A stretch of 64,000 nucleotides of DNA from Breviolum minutum Mf 1.05b.01 (lineage: Eukaryota; Sar; Dinophyceae; Suessiales; Symbiodiniaceae): assembly GCA_000507305.1 (NCBI GenBank), contig DF239028.1:311683-375682 (forward strand), read 5' to 3'. A model generated the notes under the pieces. The model saw only the letters and a list, made by a program, of their open reading frames with translations, searched no databases and was not told the DNA's origin. This document shows, piece by piece, positions 25,501 through 38,450 of the stretch. The position numbers and the translations under genes are program-made. Position 1 is the stretch's first letter; the number at the start of each line of letters is the position of its first letter.

Positions 25501-28500
25501 AAAGTCAAACGACACGTTTTCAGGTGCTAGATTGAGTTTGCTGCTGAAAGTGTATCTATAACGATGCTTGTGGCCAATGGCACGCTTGTATACATTTCTT
25601 ACACCATTGCTTAATTACTTGCTACTTCGGTGGAGCAAGGTAGGTCCACAATTCTCACAGGTCTTCCAACTGGAATGGGAGAAGGGTGCCCACCTTCAAC
25701 CAAGACACAACAAAACAGACACAACCTAATCCTGCCAAATAGGGATGATAAGATCAGTTACATACTTTTTTGGACCCTTTTTGGATTTGTCCAGTTTTTG
25801 TTGGCCACTTTTGGGATGTAAATTCTTTCGCTTTCTCCGGCTCAATTGGATGGGTGGCTTACCATGGTTTAGCTGGATCTTTCTTTCCATGCTGGTTCAA
25901 AAAGAGGTACTTATTTCAATCCCTAGACATCCAATTTTCCCCTGGAGAAGGTGTTTTAGGTGTATTTTTGTGGTCCAAATACCTCGTGTTTGGATGTTTA
26001 GGGAATGTGTTTTCAGAGTTCAATGGATTATTGACTTCCTCTTGTACCCGGTGATGCCCGGTGGCAAGATGAAACCTCATCATCTTCTGCAAGAAGAACA
26101 TCCACTCCAAGTTTGGAACTTCAATTTGCTTGAGTTCCATATTCCAAATTAGTGCAGGGCAAAGATATTCCCACCATTTCCAAAGCTTTTGAGGCACCTC
26201 AAATCCAGGTCTGACTAAGCAGTATGTAAGGCACTCTTAGAAGGCAATGGAACTTGCAGCACCTCAATATTCAATTATTGGGGACTTGAGGGTCAGTAAA
26301 ATCCATACCTCTGAACAAAATAATAAAGGCTGTTTCTTTTGCTACTTGGAAAATTACAGATGATTTTCCAAGATCTGTTTCCAGACACCTCCCTTTTCCT
26401 TCAACAAAATAAAGTCTTAGCTTAGCTTCAGGTTTTGCATCCCATTCGTTTACTAGTTGGTGATTTCAAATATGTTCTTAATTTTCACCCCGAAAATTGG
26501 GGAAGATTTTGATCCATTTTGACTTTCGCATATTTTTTCAAAGGTGGTTGGTTCAACCACCAAGTTCTGCAGGTTGGGTTTTGGCCTTCTTCGTTTGGCT
26601 GGTGGTCTTTGCAGTACAACGCTTGCTCTGGGATGCACAGAAACGCTTCGTACAGATGCGCATCGCGTGGCTCCAGTCACGCGGAAGGAATGGAAGATTT
26701 GGGTACACGTATGAGTCGTCCACAAAGGGAGTTTAGCACGGCCAATTTTTTTCAAAACTGACTTCAATTGGAGATGTTATGAGATGTTGATCTCACCGCT
26801 GGGAATCCGTGTTCTTGTGCACTATAGAAATGCTTACTTCTTTGGTGTCTTTCAAGAATTTCCAGCCCCAAATTGGCAGACCAGGTCAATCGAAAACAGA
26901 GCATTTCAGTGTTTTTGGTCTCCAATGACCTGCATCATTTAGAGACATGCAAGCACATTTGCCGTACTGTTGAAAATGAACACCTGTACACTCTCAACAG
27001 CCGGAGCCTGAAAGATAACAAAAAAAACAGTTTTTCAAAAAAAATGCCTCATTTTAGAATAAAACTCAAGTTCTGAAAGTTTCATGTCAAAGCTGCAAGG
27101 TAAGTTGAGGGGCATCTTTGAGATTCTATCAAAAACTGGGGTGGTGGTTTCAAATATTATTTGTATGTTTACCCCTATTTGGGGAAGATTCTCATTTTGA
27201 CGACCATATTTTTGGGGATGGGTGGTTCAACCACAAACTGGAAAATGTGGCCAGTTTTGTGTTGTTTTTCCCACCGAGGCAGCGACCAAAACCACAAAGT
27301 TCCACCATTTTGGTGTCCAACATCCCACCACGATATCGCCTCTCGGTTGCCAAAACTGGGACTGAACTGGGACTGGGGGGCGCCATGGGTTTCGGCTGGA
27401 AGATTTTTGGAGGGGGGTTTGAAGGTTTAAAAGAGGTGCCATTTTTCCATGTCATGTCATTTTTATTCATTTTTGGTGTAAGCTTGACTATTTTGTGTTC
27501 AAGTAATTGTAGAAAACAAGTTGGATCACTGCTTTGTGCAGCTAGGTGGCATTTGTTTGTCGACACCATGCATTGCTGAGTTCTCCACCACAAATATAAC
27601 AAATATATACAGTTTGGCAGTTTGGCAGTGCCTTTTGAGTGGTTCTTGAACATCAGAAATTACATATATGTGTATGTTCGTGTATTTATCAATGCTTGTT
27701 GAGACAAAAAAAACATGCAAGAACATACAAAGGTAAATACAATTTATCCTGTATATATGATGTATATACTTTGCAGATATGTTATGTTTGTATTTCTATT
27801 TACTATATAGATACAGTCTTTCTATATATTTTATAGACTATATAGATATCAACGTGTGCACATTTGCATCTACAAGTGTGTTCTATCCCTTTATAGCGTC
27901 CTTTTGGAGCTTCCAGGAATCCACGGGAGGACAGATTGCTGAGGTTCAGACAAGAAGTTGAAGGACTACTTCCAAAAACTCTTCCCAGATGGCACCATTG
28001 AACGAGTCTATATTGCACCTGGGTGCCGAGTCGGGATGGTTCTAGAGTCACACCTGTGGTTGTTGAAGCCACTAAACTTCATGGCTTTCTAAGTGGCCAA
28101 ATGTAGAGCTTCGAAACTTGGCTCTTGAGGTTCAGACATCCTGCGAATCAGTTGAGGTTTGTGGTTTATCCCAGTAAGAAAAACAGGGTACCAATTACTT
28201 CCCAGGTGGTTAGTCGGATTTCTGAACCATCAACAGGGGAGCCATGCAATGGCGGGATACCCCTGTGAAAGACGCTGACGTGGTAATGGATCATCCATCG
28301 TGAACGGTGATCTTTGATATTTGTAGTAAAGCTAACTTAGCAGAGGGCAATGACACCCCCAATGACTAACGTAGCGCTTGAAAAAGATATAATCAAATAG
28401 GGAGCGTACTCTTCGGGGGCATTGGACTGACTGCTGACATTTCTGGAACCGCAGGCAGTCTGAATCTAACATAGCACCTGAACATGGATGATTGGAATAC

Positions 28501-31500
28501 TACTTTCCTTTTGGGGCCCGGCCTATTTTCAGGTGCAAACTGTTAGTTTCAGGGAGTGTATTCTGTTTGTTTAATTTGGATGTTTCCGAAACTAGTGGTA
28601 CCCCCAAATTATCCATTTTAATAGGGTTTTCCATGATAAACCATCCATTTTGGGGTACCCCTATTTTTGGAAACACCCATTTGTTATTTCCCCTTCAACC
28701 TTTGGCTTCAGGTAAAACATCTGGAAAATCTGATGTATCTCTTCCGGGACTTTGATGAAGCAGCTCCTCGGCTCGCCATCAAAAAACTCACACGAGTTTT
28801 GGGCCCCCCAAATGGTGGTGATTTTAGTAATGGACGTTTTACAAAATTTCAGGGAAACCGTTTGGTTGGTGAAATATTATTCCAATTTGGTCAGATAGTT
28901 GGATGGATGGAATATTTGATTGATAGATCGGTTGATTGCTTGGTTGCTGGATCATGACTATATGATGGGTAAATGAAATATGATGTTACGTCAATAGTGT
29001 GGTGGATAGGCAGGCAGAGTGATTTGCTTTGTTTTGCTGGCAGTGAAGTCGACAAGAACTTCCTTCTCATTTCTGTTTGCCCTGCATTTGGGGATCTATC
29101 CCAGACCCCCCTCCCCCCAAAAACAATATAGCCGGCCTTGACTGAGAGAAATCCACCACCACGATTTGTTAAGGCCAGCTATTTCTTGGCAGGGTGGGCA
29201 CTTGGGGGGGTGGCATAGATCCCCATGAGATCTCATCAGTGTTACCTTGCGTGGCGCCATTGTTCCCTGGTTCCCTTGGTGGCCCAGGAGCAAAAACTTC
29301 ACGAAGCTCATTATGAATGGCTGCAACACGACCAGGCAGTCAAAAGTTGCTCCGGTTGGAGGTGAAAATTCTACATGATCTGACCTTAAGTAGTGGTTTA
29401 GTTAGGGGAAATCCTGCAAGATTTTTACGAAAATACAGGTGGTTAAACTTAAATGATTTTTCCTCGGTAATACGAAGGAGGGAAACATCAACGGAGTAAG
29501 ACAGTGATAAGGTGCATGCCTCTAGTTTTTGGGAACCCAACTTACGCAGCACCAGACAAGAAATGGCAAGAAGTGCGTGTGTCAAGGAAACAGTGCACGT
29601 TTGATTTTTTTTGTTGATGTTCAGCCAATAGTCAAAAGATGGTTCAATGTTTCAGGACCTCAGGAACCGCCTATGAAAAGGATTTCTATTGAGTTGTTTT
29701 TTTAGCATAATCAACCACCAGCCTTTGCTACCAATTTTAGATTTGGTTGATATTGAACTAACAATCACTAACTTTGACTATCCAAACGGATGCACTTGAT
29801 TTGGCTTGATGAGCTACGCGGTCGCATTTGCTGTGCATATGGAGTTGGCCACTTTCTCTATTATCCAGCCTCAGGTTTCAGCATGGGTCGGTCGTGATTT
29901 GAACTTACATTTGATCAGCACACATATCAGCACATGGGAAAATGCAGCATTTTGATGGAACATTCATTATATTAATGCTGCTAGTGAATATATATATATA
30001 CATATGGTGCAATCAAAATAAACGAATAATAGTTTCTTGGTTTTTGTGTGGGTTTTGGTGTGGTATCCTGGTATCCTGAAACTTTCCAGGATCCAGAGAA
30101 GAGGCCCAGATTGACATTGACCACTGTTACCTGGCAAAAAGGGAAAAGGTTGAGTGTTGGCGACAAAATGATTCCATGGTCGTTGCTAGATCTGGTGGTT
30201 TCACATATTTTTGTATGTTCACCCCGATTTGGGGAAGATTTCCATTTTGACTCTCATATTTTTCAAAGGGGGTTGGTTCAACCACCAACTCGATTTTTTC
30301 AGATTGACTTTTTTGTGAGTGGGGTTTTTAGGTTTTACTCAAATCCCATACTGGGGGTAGCTAGGGACGGATGTGGAGGTTCTCAGTTGAGAATCTACCC
30401 AAACCAATTGAGATCGTTGGTTTTTTATGGATCGCCTTGAAACCAAAAATGCCGCAAAAGGGCCCCGGGCCCCTGATTTAGGGAGGGGGAAAATCACTTG
30501 GAAAGTTCCGTCGGACCAACGGACCAACTTCCTTGTTGGTGTTTTTTTTTTTAGGCCACGTAGCTGCCTAGATCTGACGGCCACAAATCTACATGATTTT
30601 CATGGGTGTGAAAGTTAAACATAAGATCATAGGGCAGCAAAGTATGGCAAACAGATTGTAACAACTATGATCCATCCTTGGATTTCCAACTATGATCCAT
30701 CCTTGGATTTCCTTGGTAGTTATCCATGGCTACCATACTGTAAGCATTTGTAACCTGACATCATTGCTACTAAGCTGTCGAAAAAGCCAGCCAAATTTGC
30801 TAAGGAAGGTGAACCTGTTGACAGCATTGAGCACTTCACTCGGTTAGTGGATGCTTGGTGAATCCGCTTTCAGTGTGGGGGTGTGGTTGCCCTTGTTCCC
30901 AACAGATGGCTCAGGGGAGTGACACTATCCTCAAGGTTTTCCAGGGGTTGTGTAAAGAGTTGGCCAATTTGGCAACTGATACTAGATCTGGGTGGTGGTT
31001 TCAAACATTTTTAATTTTCACCCCTATTTTGGGAAGATTCCCATTTTGACTAATATTTTTCAAATGGGTTGAAACCACAAACTAGTAGATATTTTGTCTA
31101 TTCGGGTTTTTGTGTTTCAACCTTAGCAACATACTTCGTGATGACTTTAGACGCTGTAAATAACCCACATGGTGCCCAATGACTTCAGATTTATTTGCAC
31201 CAATATATTTGACTCTATATATATATATATATTTACATTTTTGTTTAATCTATATATATATCTATAATTCTATATGTATATTTGAGTTGTTCATTGTTCT
31301 TTAATATGTAGATTTTGTAGATCATCCAAATGGCCAACATTGGACTCATCCATTCATTCCACAGTGATCTCCTGCCTGGCTTCAATGGAGCATCGGAAAG
31401 ATCGAGATGAGAAGTCCGTATTAATCACATTATGTCACATAGATATTGAAAGATGCGTATCATTTTGTTCGGAATGGCAAAGAATGACCACAAATTGTTG

Positions 31501-34500
31501 GATACATGTTGGTATAGCTACATGTTTTGACAATGGTTGATGTATATTTGTATAGCTCTTTGCCACTTGTTTCCTCATTTGAATTCGCTGATCCCCTTTG
31601 GCCGCCTAGGAGCACCTGACACGGTTGATTGAGCAAGAACGCACGCAGATTCACAACGCTGATGTCTTTACGCAGGCGATTGATGGGTTCCGTCCCTGGT
31701 GATGATGCAATTTTCCAGTTGAAATGTACTCTTCTTTGTGGATTTGTGGAGCTTGTTGAAAGACTTGGAGTTCAATGAGACGTTGTGAAGGATCATATAT
31801 ATATAATATATATATATATATAATTGCCCATCGCCTTTAAATGATGCTCTGAAATATGGTGTTGGAACTCCGAATTTGCCACAGACTTTTAAGAATCACA
31901 AAGGCTGTCAACAAAGATAGAATTGGTTCGTAACAAAACCTCCTTCGTGTTAAACTTTTAAACCTCAACCTCACGCAGTGTAATATGGGGGTGGTGTGCC
32001 CCGATATATAACATAAAGGTCTATGGCATTGATAGATTATTAGATCTCCTCCAGTACTACTCAGACCCAGCTCTATATTGTGATGATGGTTGATGAACGC
32101 ATGGTCCAAAAGCTTGGCTATACTCAATATGGCCTACTCCCTGAAGCATTTGTAAAGAATTTTAGCGTTCACGATCTTGCAATGTCTATGTGTGGCCTAT
32201 GTTTCACGTAGTGGGAAAAACGTCAGTATAGACATGAACAAACCACATTGATTTCTGAAACATCACCATATGAATCGAACCCCAAGAAACAGCATGGCAT
32301 TTTTGAGGAGTCCTTGTGTGGTGCTAGCGGCTTTGTTACCTTCAAAGCTTCTCGAGATGCTGTCCCTTGGCTATGACTGACTGGCTGCGGGTTAGACACA
32401 CAGCCACAGAACTGATAAGATACATGCCTCTCATCAGCAGAGGATTCTTGATCCTTTGCATGATTGTAGGGTAGCCTCCATGTGCCTTTCTTAACGAAGA
32501 TGTCGTATCTGACTCGGATCACATGTCAATACATAGCTTTCAAATGGATAGCTCAATTTGCGCCTATCAAATATGCTCTACACGTACTCCTGGTGGATAA
32601 CCACCAATAGCTTCCCAAGACACCTGGCATCCTATAGGCAGTTGACATCAGTCAACCGCTTAAGAAAGCCTAGGAGATGGCCTTACGGTTGAGGCTGGAA
32701 CCCGAAGGCGGGGGAAAAAAATCAGGAATGCAGACCTTTGGGGCCCGTGGGTGTGTGGATCATGTCAAGAAATGTGACCGTAATTGCTTAAGACTTGTCA
32801 TATAGAGATTCATTAGTTATTTGGATTGGCAACAGTCAGAGTGTTTTCACTGCGAACTGGAAGATGTACCTTTTACATGTGGATTGCAGGATTGCATGTT
32901 CAAACTTTGGTTTCGCATGCTAGTTAGAAAAAAGGTTCCTGACATAAGCCTCGTGATTTGTTTGCAAAATATGGATGTGACATAGTGATGCCTACAAATC
33001 ATCATGGATCGTCCAGAAAGGAATCAAACCTCATTGCTCAACTGTTCAGTGCTGTGTGTCATTAGTTAAGTATCGGCTGCTCCCAGCCATACAGAGAATC
33101 CTGCAAAAATGAAGCTGACTCGTCAATACTGTCATGTAAATGTAAATATATATATATATATTTTTATATATTTATATTACATATTCACATTCAATGTACA
33201 TTCATACATGCCTTCTACATAGTTCAAAATACTAAAATGTTATTTCATTTTCACCCAGACAGATAAGTTGAACTACATGTTCAACTTCAAACAAAAACAA
33301 CTCGCAAAGAAAAACACCATGAGGCCACCTTTTTACCATGCAATATGCACCAGCGCCCAGAGATGTGGCCTACGGGGACCCTTTGCACCCGCAAGGGGGG
33401 TTGGGCAGGTTGAACGATGGGTAAACTAACATAGCAATGGGGAAATCCACCATTTGAGTCGATGTATCCCCTATTAAAACATGGTGATTTGCCAGCCAGC
33501 TATGTTAGTTTACCAGAGGGTAGTTTTGCTAGTGATACACCTTGAAGTATTTACAGGATACCTCTAAGTATCTATATCAATCATTCTTGTCAAAGTATGA
33601 TGTTGTATATAATCAAATTGCAGCAGGTCCTAGACGTATAGTCATCATATGATACTGTTGATGGATCAACAGTATGATGCCCCCTTTGCGGCAGCCAGAA
33701 ACGTTGGTTCCAGCAGGACTTACTCACAACACCTTGGTCAAGGCAGGGGTTGTTGGGAACGACCAGTTGAGGTAGGTAGTTGATATCCCATGATTTACGA
33801 CGGGTTTGAACCACCATCCAACCATGTGGTTGGTCTTGGGATTCCTGAACCAGCAACAGTAGGGTAGCTAAATGATAGCTTTCTATTGATGGATCCTCCC
33901 ACAATTGGAGATAGATATTACTAGTATACCATCATGTTCCTGCAATATGAGCACCGAAGTGTTCGAAGGTCCAAGTAGATGTGTTAATGTATGTTACCGT
34001 TCTATTTCAGCCCAAAGTTGCAGGTTCTTTGCTGCTTTGTTTTTTTCTACTTGACTGCTATTCAGCTAATGGTTAATTGTTGGTTTGGGGCCCGGTGGTT
34101 TGGATTCCGATTGGATCCCCGAAAATGAAAGGGATTGTTACGTAGGGGTACCCTTAGAATCCCAAACCATCGGGCCCCAAACCAACAATTATAGCTATTA
34201 GATCATTAGCTGAGCTATACCTCAATGGTGGAGTCGTCTGTCGTCTTGCTGTGAGGCAAGTCTCTCATATGGTTGGATACCTACTGATCTTCACCGTCCT
34301 TCGGCCGGAAAACGCGCAGCAGGGCCTCTGAGGTTCGTTGGATCCCAAAACTTTGTGGAAGCAAAGCTCTTTTGGCTTGTGAACAATAGTGTAAAGAATC
34401 CTGCACCACCTGGGAAGTAAAACACCATGTAAATATATGTGAATAACGGGACAAACATGGATAAACTACCTATCAACAGGTGCAGGATTTCTTCCATCAA

Positions 34501-37500
34501 CAGTAGGTTCTAGGACAAGTCCGTCTGGTGGACTCAAAACTAGCCCTCAGAGCTGGATAGTGTACGCTTTCAAAGGTAAAACTAGAACGACCTCACCCGA
34601 CCCCACTGTAGATTTTAGCTCAGATAGCTATCCAACAATTTGGGTTATTGTACTATAACTTTGTCAGATCTTATAGTTCACCCAGGTGATTGTTCCGGAG
34701 AAAACAAGTGATTACTTGTTCTTCTCCCATATGCATGTACAAATAGGATTAAATATGTCTAGGTGTGTTTTTGAACTGCAACATGTTTCCTGTTTCAACA
34801 GATGCCAATACAATGCGGTATTCACATCTTCATGTAGTGATGCAACAGTGTACCTTCTCATAAAACGAGTCCCTTGAAAAACTCAGCTGAGAAAATCACA
34901 CTCCAAGGTCTTTATTCTGTTTTTTCCCTTTATTGGTTTGGCATCTTCCATTGTGAATCTCGAGAATTTGGAAAATGTGAGCTTTATCAAACAGATGCTT
35001 GGAGACGTTTGTTGCTTTCGGAGGTTTGGTTTTGGTTTGGAGAGATGGGATGATCTTTCCCAGAACTTTTGAAAGTGAGGTTGTGCAGGTGTACAGCATT
35101 CATGTCATTAGGATGTGCATGATGCCTTGCATTCAAGAGCGTTTTCGATATTTGTTTTTGACTATTTGTATTTATTTATATATACATACATACTGTTACA
35201 TACATATTACATGGTATGGTAATTAAGTGCCTCATAGTGAGCTTACATATACAAACACCATGACTTTTTTGTTGCCAGCAAGGTCTCCAGTGTGCACGTG
35301 TTCACCCACAATTTGTTTGTTTTTTGTTGGGCAAACTGATTGTAATTTGCCTGATCTACCTGAAACTAATAGCTTCACACCTGAACATGGTTGGGTTAGA
35401 CCCTCCCACAATTAGCGTCAATTCAGAGTTGCAATCACTCGGCCAAGTTTCAACAGTAGCACATAAATGTCCGAATTCCCGTTATGGTGCGGACATTTTG
35501 ATGGTGATGCTACATGTTTCTGTTGATGTTTTTTTGTTTCACTTTGTTTCATTTTGTTTCATTTGTATTCTTTTCGTCTTATTCATGTTATTTTGTGTAT
35601 CCCCATTTACGAGATATTTTTACCATGTGTGTCCCCGACAAAATTTCAGGTTTCCAGGTGGGTCTGTTTCTCTCCTTTGGCATTGTGCCCACTGGCATCC
35701 CAATCTTTGAGGATCATGACCAACTCCAGCTTTCTTCAAGCTTTCTTCGAAGGCTGGGTCGGTTGTTTCAAGGGAAGGTACCCTTCAAAGGTTTTTGAAC
35801 AAAGTTGAAGGGCTTGCCATGAGAAGAAGTGGGTCGAAAAGTCATCTCAAAAAACAAAACAAAAAAGACTTCAAACCATGTTTTACCAAGCCTTCTGAGG
35901 AGAGAAGCATGGTTCTGTTAGTAACGGTAACGTGACCTACCATTCAACCGATATTTTTCCAGGGTCCTCGTGGCAAGTTGGTGAGTTGGGCGTGGCCGAG
36001 GTATCTTCGCCACTTTGTTGATCACTCTCTTCATGGGAATTCTTCCCACCACCCTCAGCATCTTGGCGGATGACTTTGGGAGATCAGGATCGCCACGTTT
36101 CCGTTACGGAGATTTGGGTGAAAGTTACAGTAAGTGGTTGGAGGTGTTTTACGGGGGTAGGAAAAGGGAACGGCTGATATGTTTGGTGGGGATGGGTTGA
36201 AGAGGCATAATTAATTTTGATTGAGGAAACTGAGTTTTCTCGGAGCTGCAGCTGTGATGTGGGGGTTAGGGTTCAGGGAGGATACATCATTGGTGATTTG
36301 ATTCTTGTTGTGTGGCAGTGTGGCAAGCTAATGAAATCATCAGCGGTTGTCGTGTTATTTTTTCTTGTGTTATGTTTATTGTGAGATGTAGACTTTTTTC
36401 AGGAAGGTACTCGGTTCAAGTCTTCAAGTCAAACAGCCTGGTGCCACTTCTCGAGCCAACAGTCCCTTTCAATACCTCCCTTCCTGTCCAGGGGAAAACA
36501 TGCGGGTTTTTATCATAGTTCAATGAGTGACTTTGATGGGGACTCTTGAGTGTAGAGATGGACCAGATGAGCAAAAAAAACAAAATCAACGCACCAGTTG
36601 ATATTACTTCTGTTTCCTGAAGGTTCCCTTGCAATTAGTGTTTCATCTTCCAAAAAATATTCAGTGCATATTCCACCTATACATCTCAATTTGCAACACC
36701 TGTCAGCAACATTTATACGACACCCTGGAAGACTAATATGGACACCAACAAAACTGAAAAGGAAACCGTCGTTTTGATGGGTCTATGAGTCGATGAGTCC
36801 GTTGCGTGATGATGTCGTCCCTGAAAGTGGTTGGGCTATTCGGATTAGAATCTACTTGCACATGGAGCTACAATGATTTGGTGATTCTAGTGATTCTGAT
36901 GATTGTGGTGATTCTTTGGGTTCATGGTTATGACATGTTACTCTCCATGTGTGACCCACTGGTGTTCCTCAACCTTGATGACCAATAAAGACATCGAGGT
37001 TTCATTATTGACAAGACCTTCACGCTCAGTTCTTCTGCGGAGAGTCCCGCGTCGGATGATGGGGGAATTTTCGTTTTTAAAAGCCCAGCTGAATACAGGT
37101 GACGGGAATGTGTAGTCTTTCAGCAACATGCTTACAACATTTGGTGTTGGGATTGTTTGGGCGAGTTGTTCTGTTTGAATATTAAAGATTGAATAAGATT
37201 AATGTCATTGAATATATTTGAAGCATTTTGGAAAGCCTGAAATCTGTACCTTTTTGCAGGGATCAACTCAGTTTTTTTTTCTGTGGGGTCTTCACCTTTA
37301 GATTTCCATACACGCCGCTGGCTTGATCATATCAGCAACTGTGTTAAGTGGTGGTTTCGACCCTTTTGATTATCATCCCTACTTGGCCAGAATTATCCAT
37401 TTGGCTCATATCTTTGTCACTTACTAAAGGAAACGCCGGCGTGTTTTCTTCCCCTAAATCACCACGTTTTGAAGGCGGGATGAGTTGTGCATAATCTTAC

Positions 37501-38416
37501 CCCAGATAAGGACGTTTTGAGTCCAACTGATCATCCAAACTTAAAAGCAAAAGTGATGTGACGTCTATGCTTGGGGGTTGACCTCACGTTGTTCAGCAGT
37601 TGAGATTTTGATCCACACTTGCGGGTCGTTGGTTTTTGGGGGAAGCCGCATGTTGATTTACACCAATCCACATTTTCAACATGAATTTATGCCCCTGGAT
37701 CATCCCTCCAGACATCTCCAAAACTAAAAGTGAAAATTCCGACCTTGAAACATCGTTTATCTCCAGATGTCCATGGATCTTGTCTTTGGGGTTGCGGGTT
37801 AGAGCTCCCCGCGGCATCCAACACCAAATTACCCACCTCAAGAGTATGAATGTGAAAATGCTGTAGCCCTACATAGGTCCTTTCAAGTAGTATGCCCCAC
37901 AAAAACTGACATGAACCCTAAAAATCATGGTTTCGTTTCATATGGGTTTCCAAAGCGGGAATCACGTATTTCAGGGGACCCCCCATTTTTCAGTTCCCAA
38001 GGCCAACTCTATTTGCAAGAATGGTACTTCTGGTTCCAGGTAGCGCTTCCAAAAAGAAATGGTCTGGTGAAGCTGCGGGGTGGGTACTTTGGAATGCCAT
38101 AGGTTGTTATAGCTTGAGATGTACGTATTTTTGCGGAAAATTGGTGGTTTTGCCTTAAGTCATGTTAAATCTGGGATTTCATTTGAAGTCAATTGCTGAG
38201 ATAAATTGACAACCCCTTGAGTCATTGTGTTTGACGGCTAGTCTTGTCAGTGAGGGTTTGAATTCTAGATTTTCTGCAGGATAGAAGAAAGATTGTTGGT
38301 CAGCAGTGGCAAGATATGATTGGACAAATCACCCTCAAACTCTGTCACTAGTAGTTGGTTGGTAAAAGAACATTTTCCGCAAAAAGATACACGGGCCGGG
38401 ACGCGCTGGAATATTG

Positions 38417-38450
<34 letters not shown>

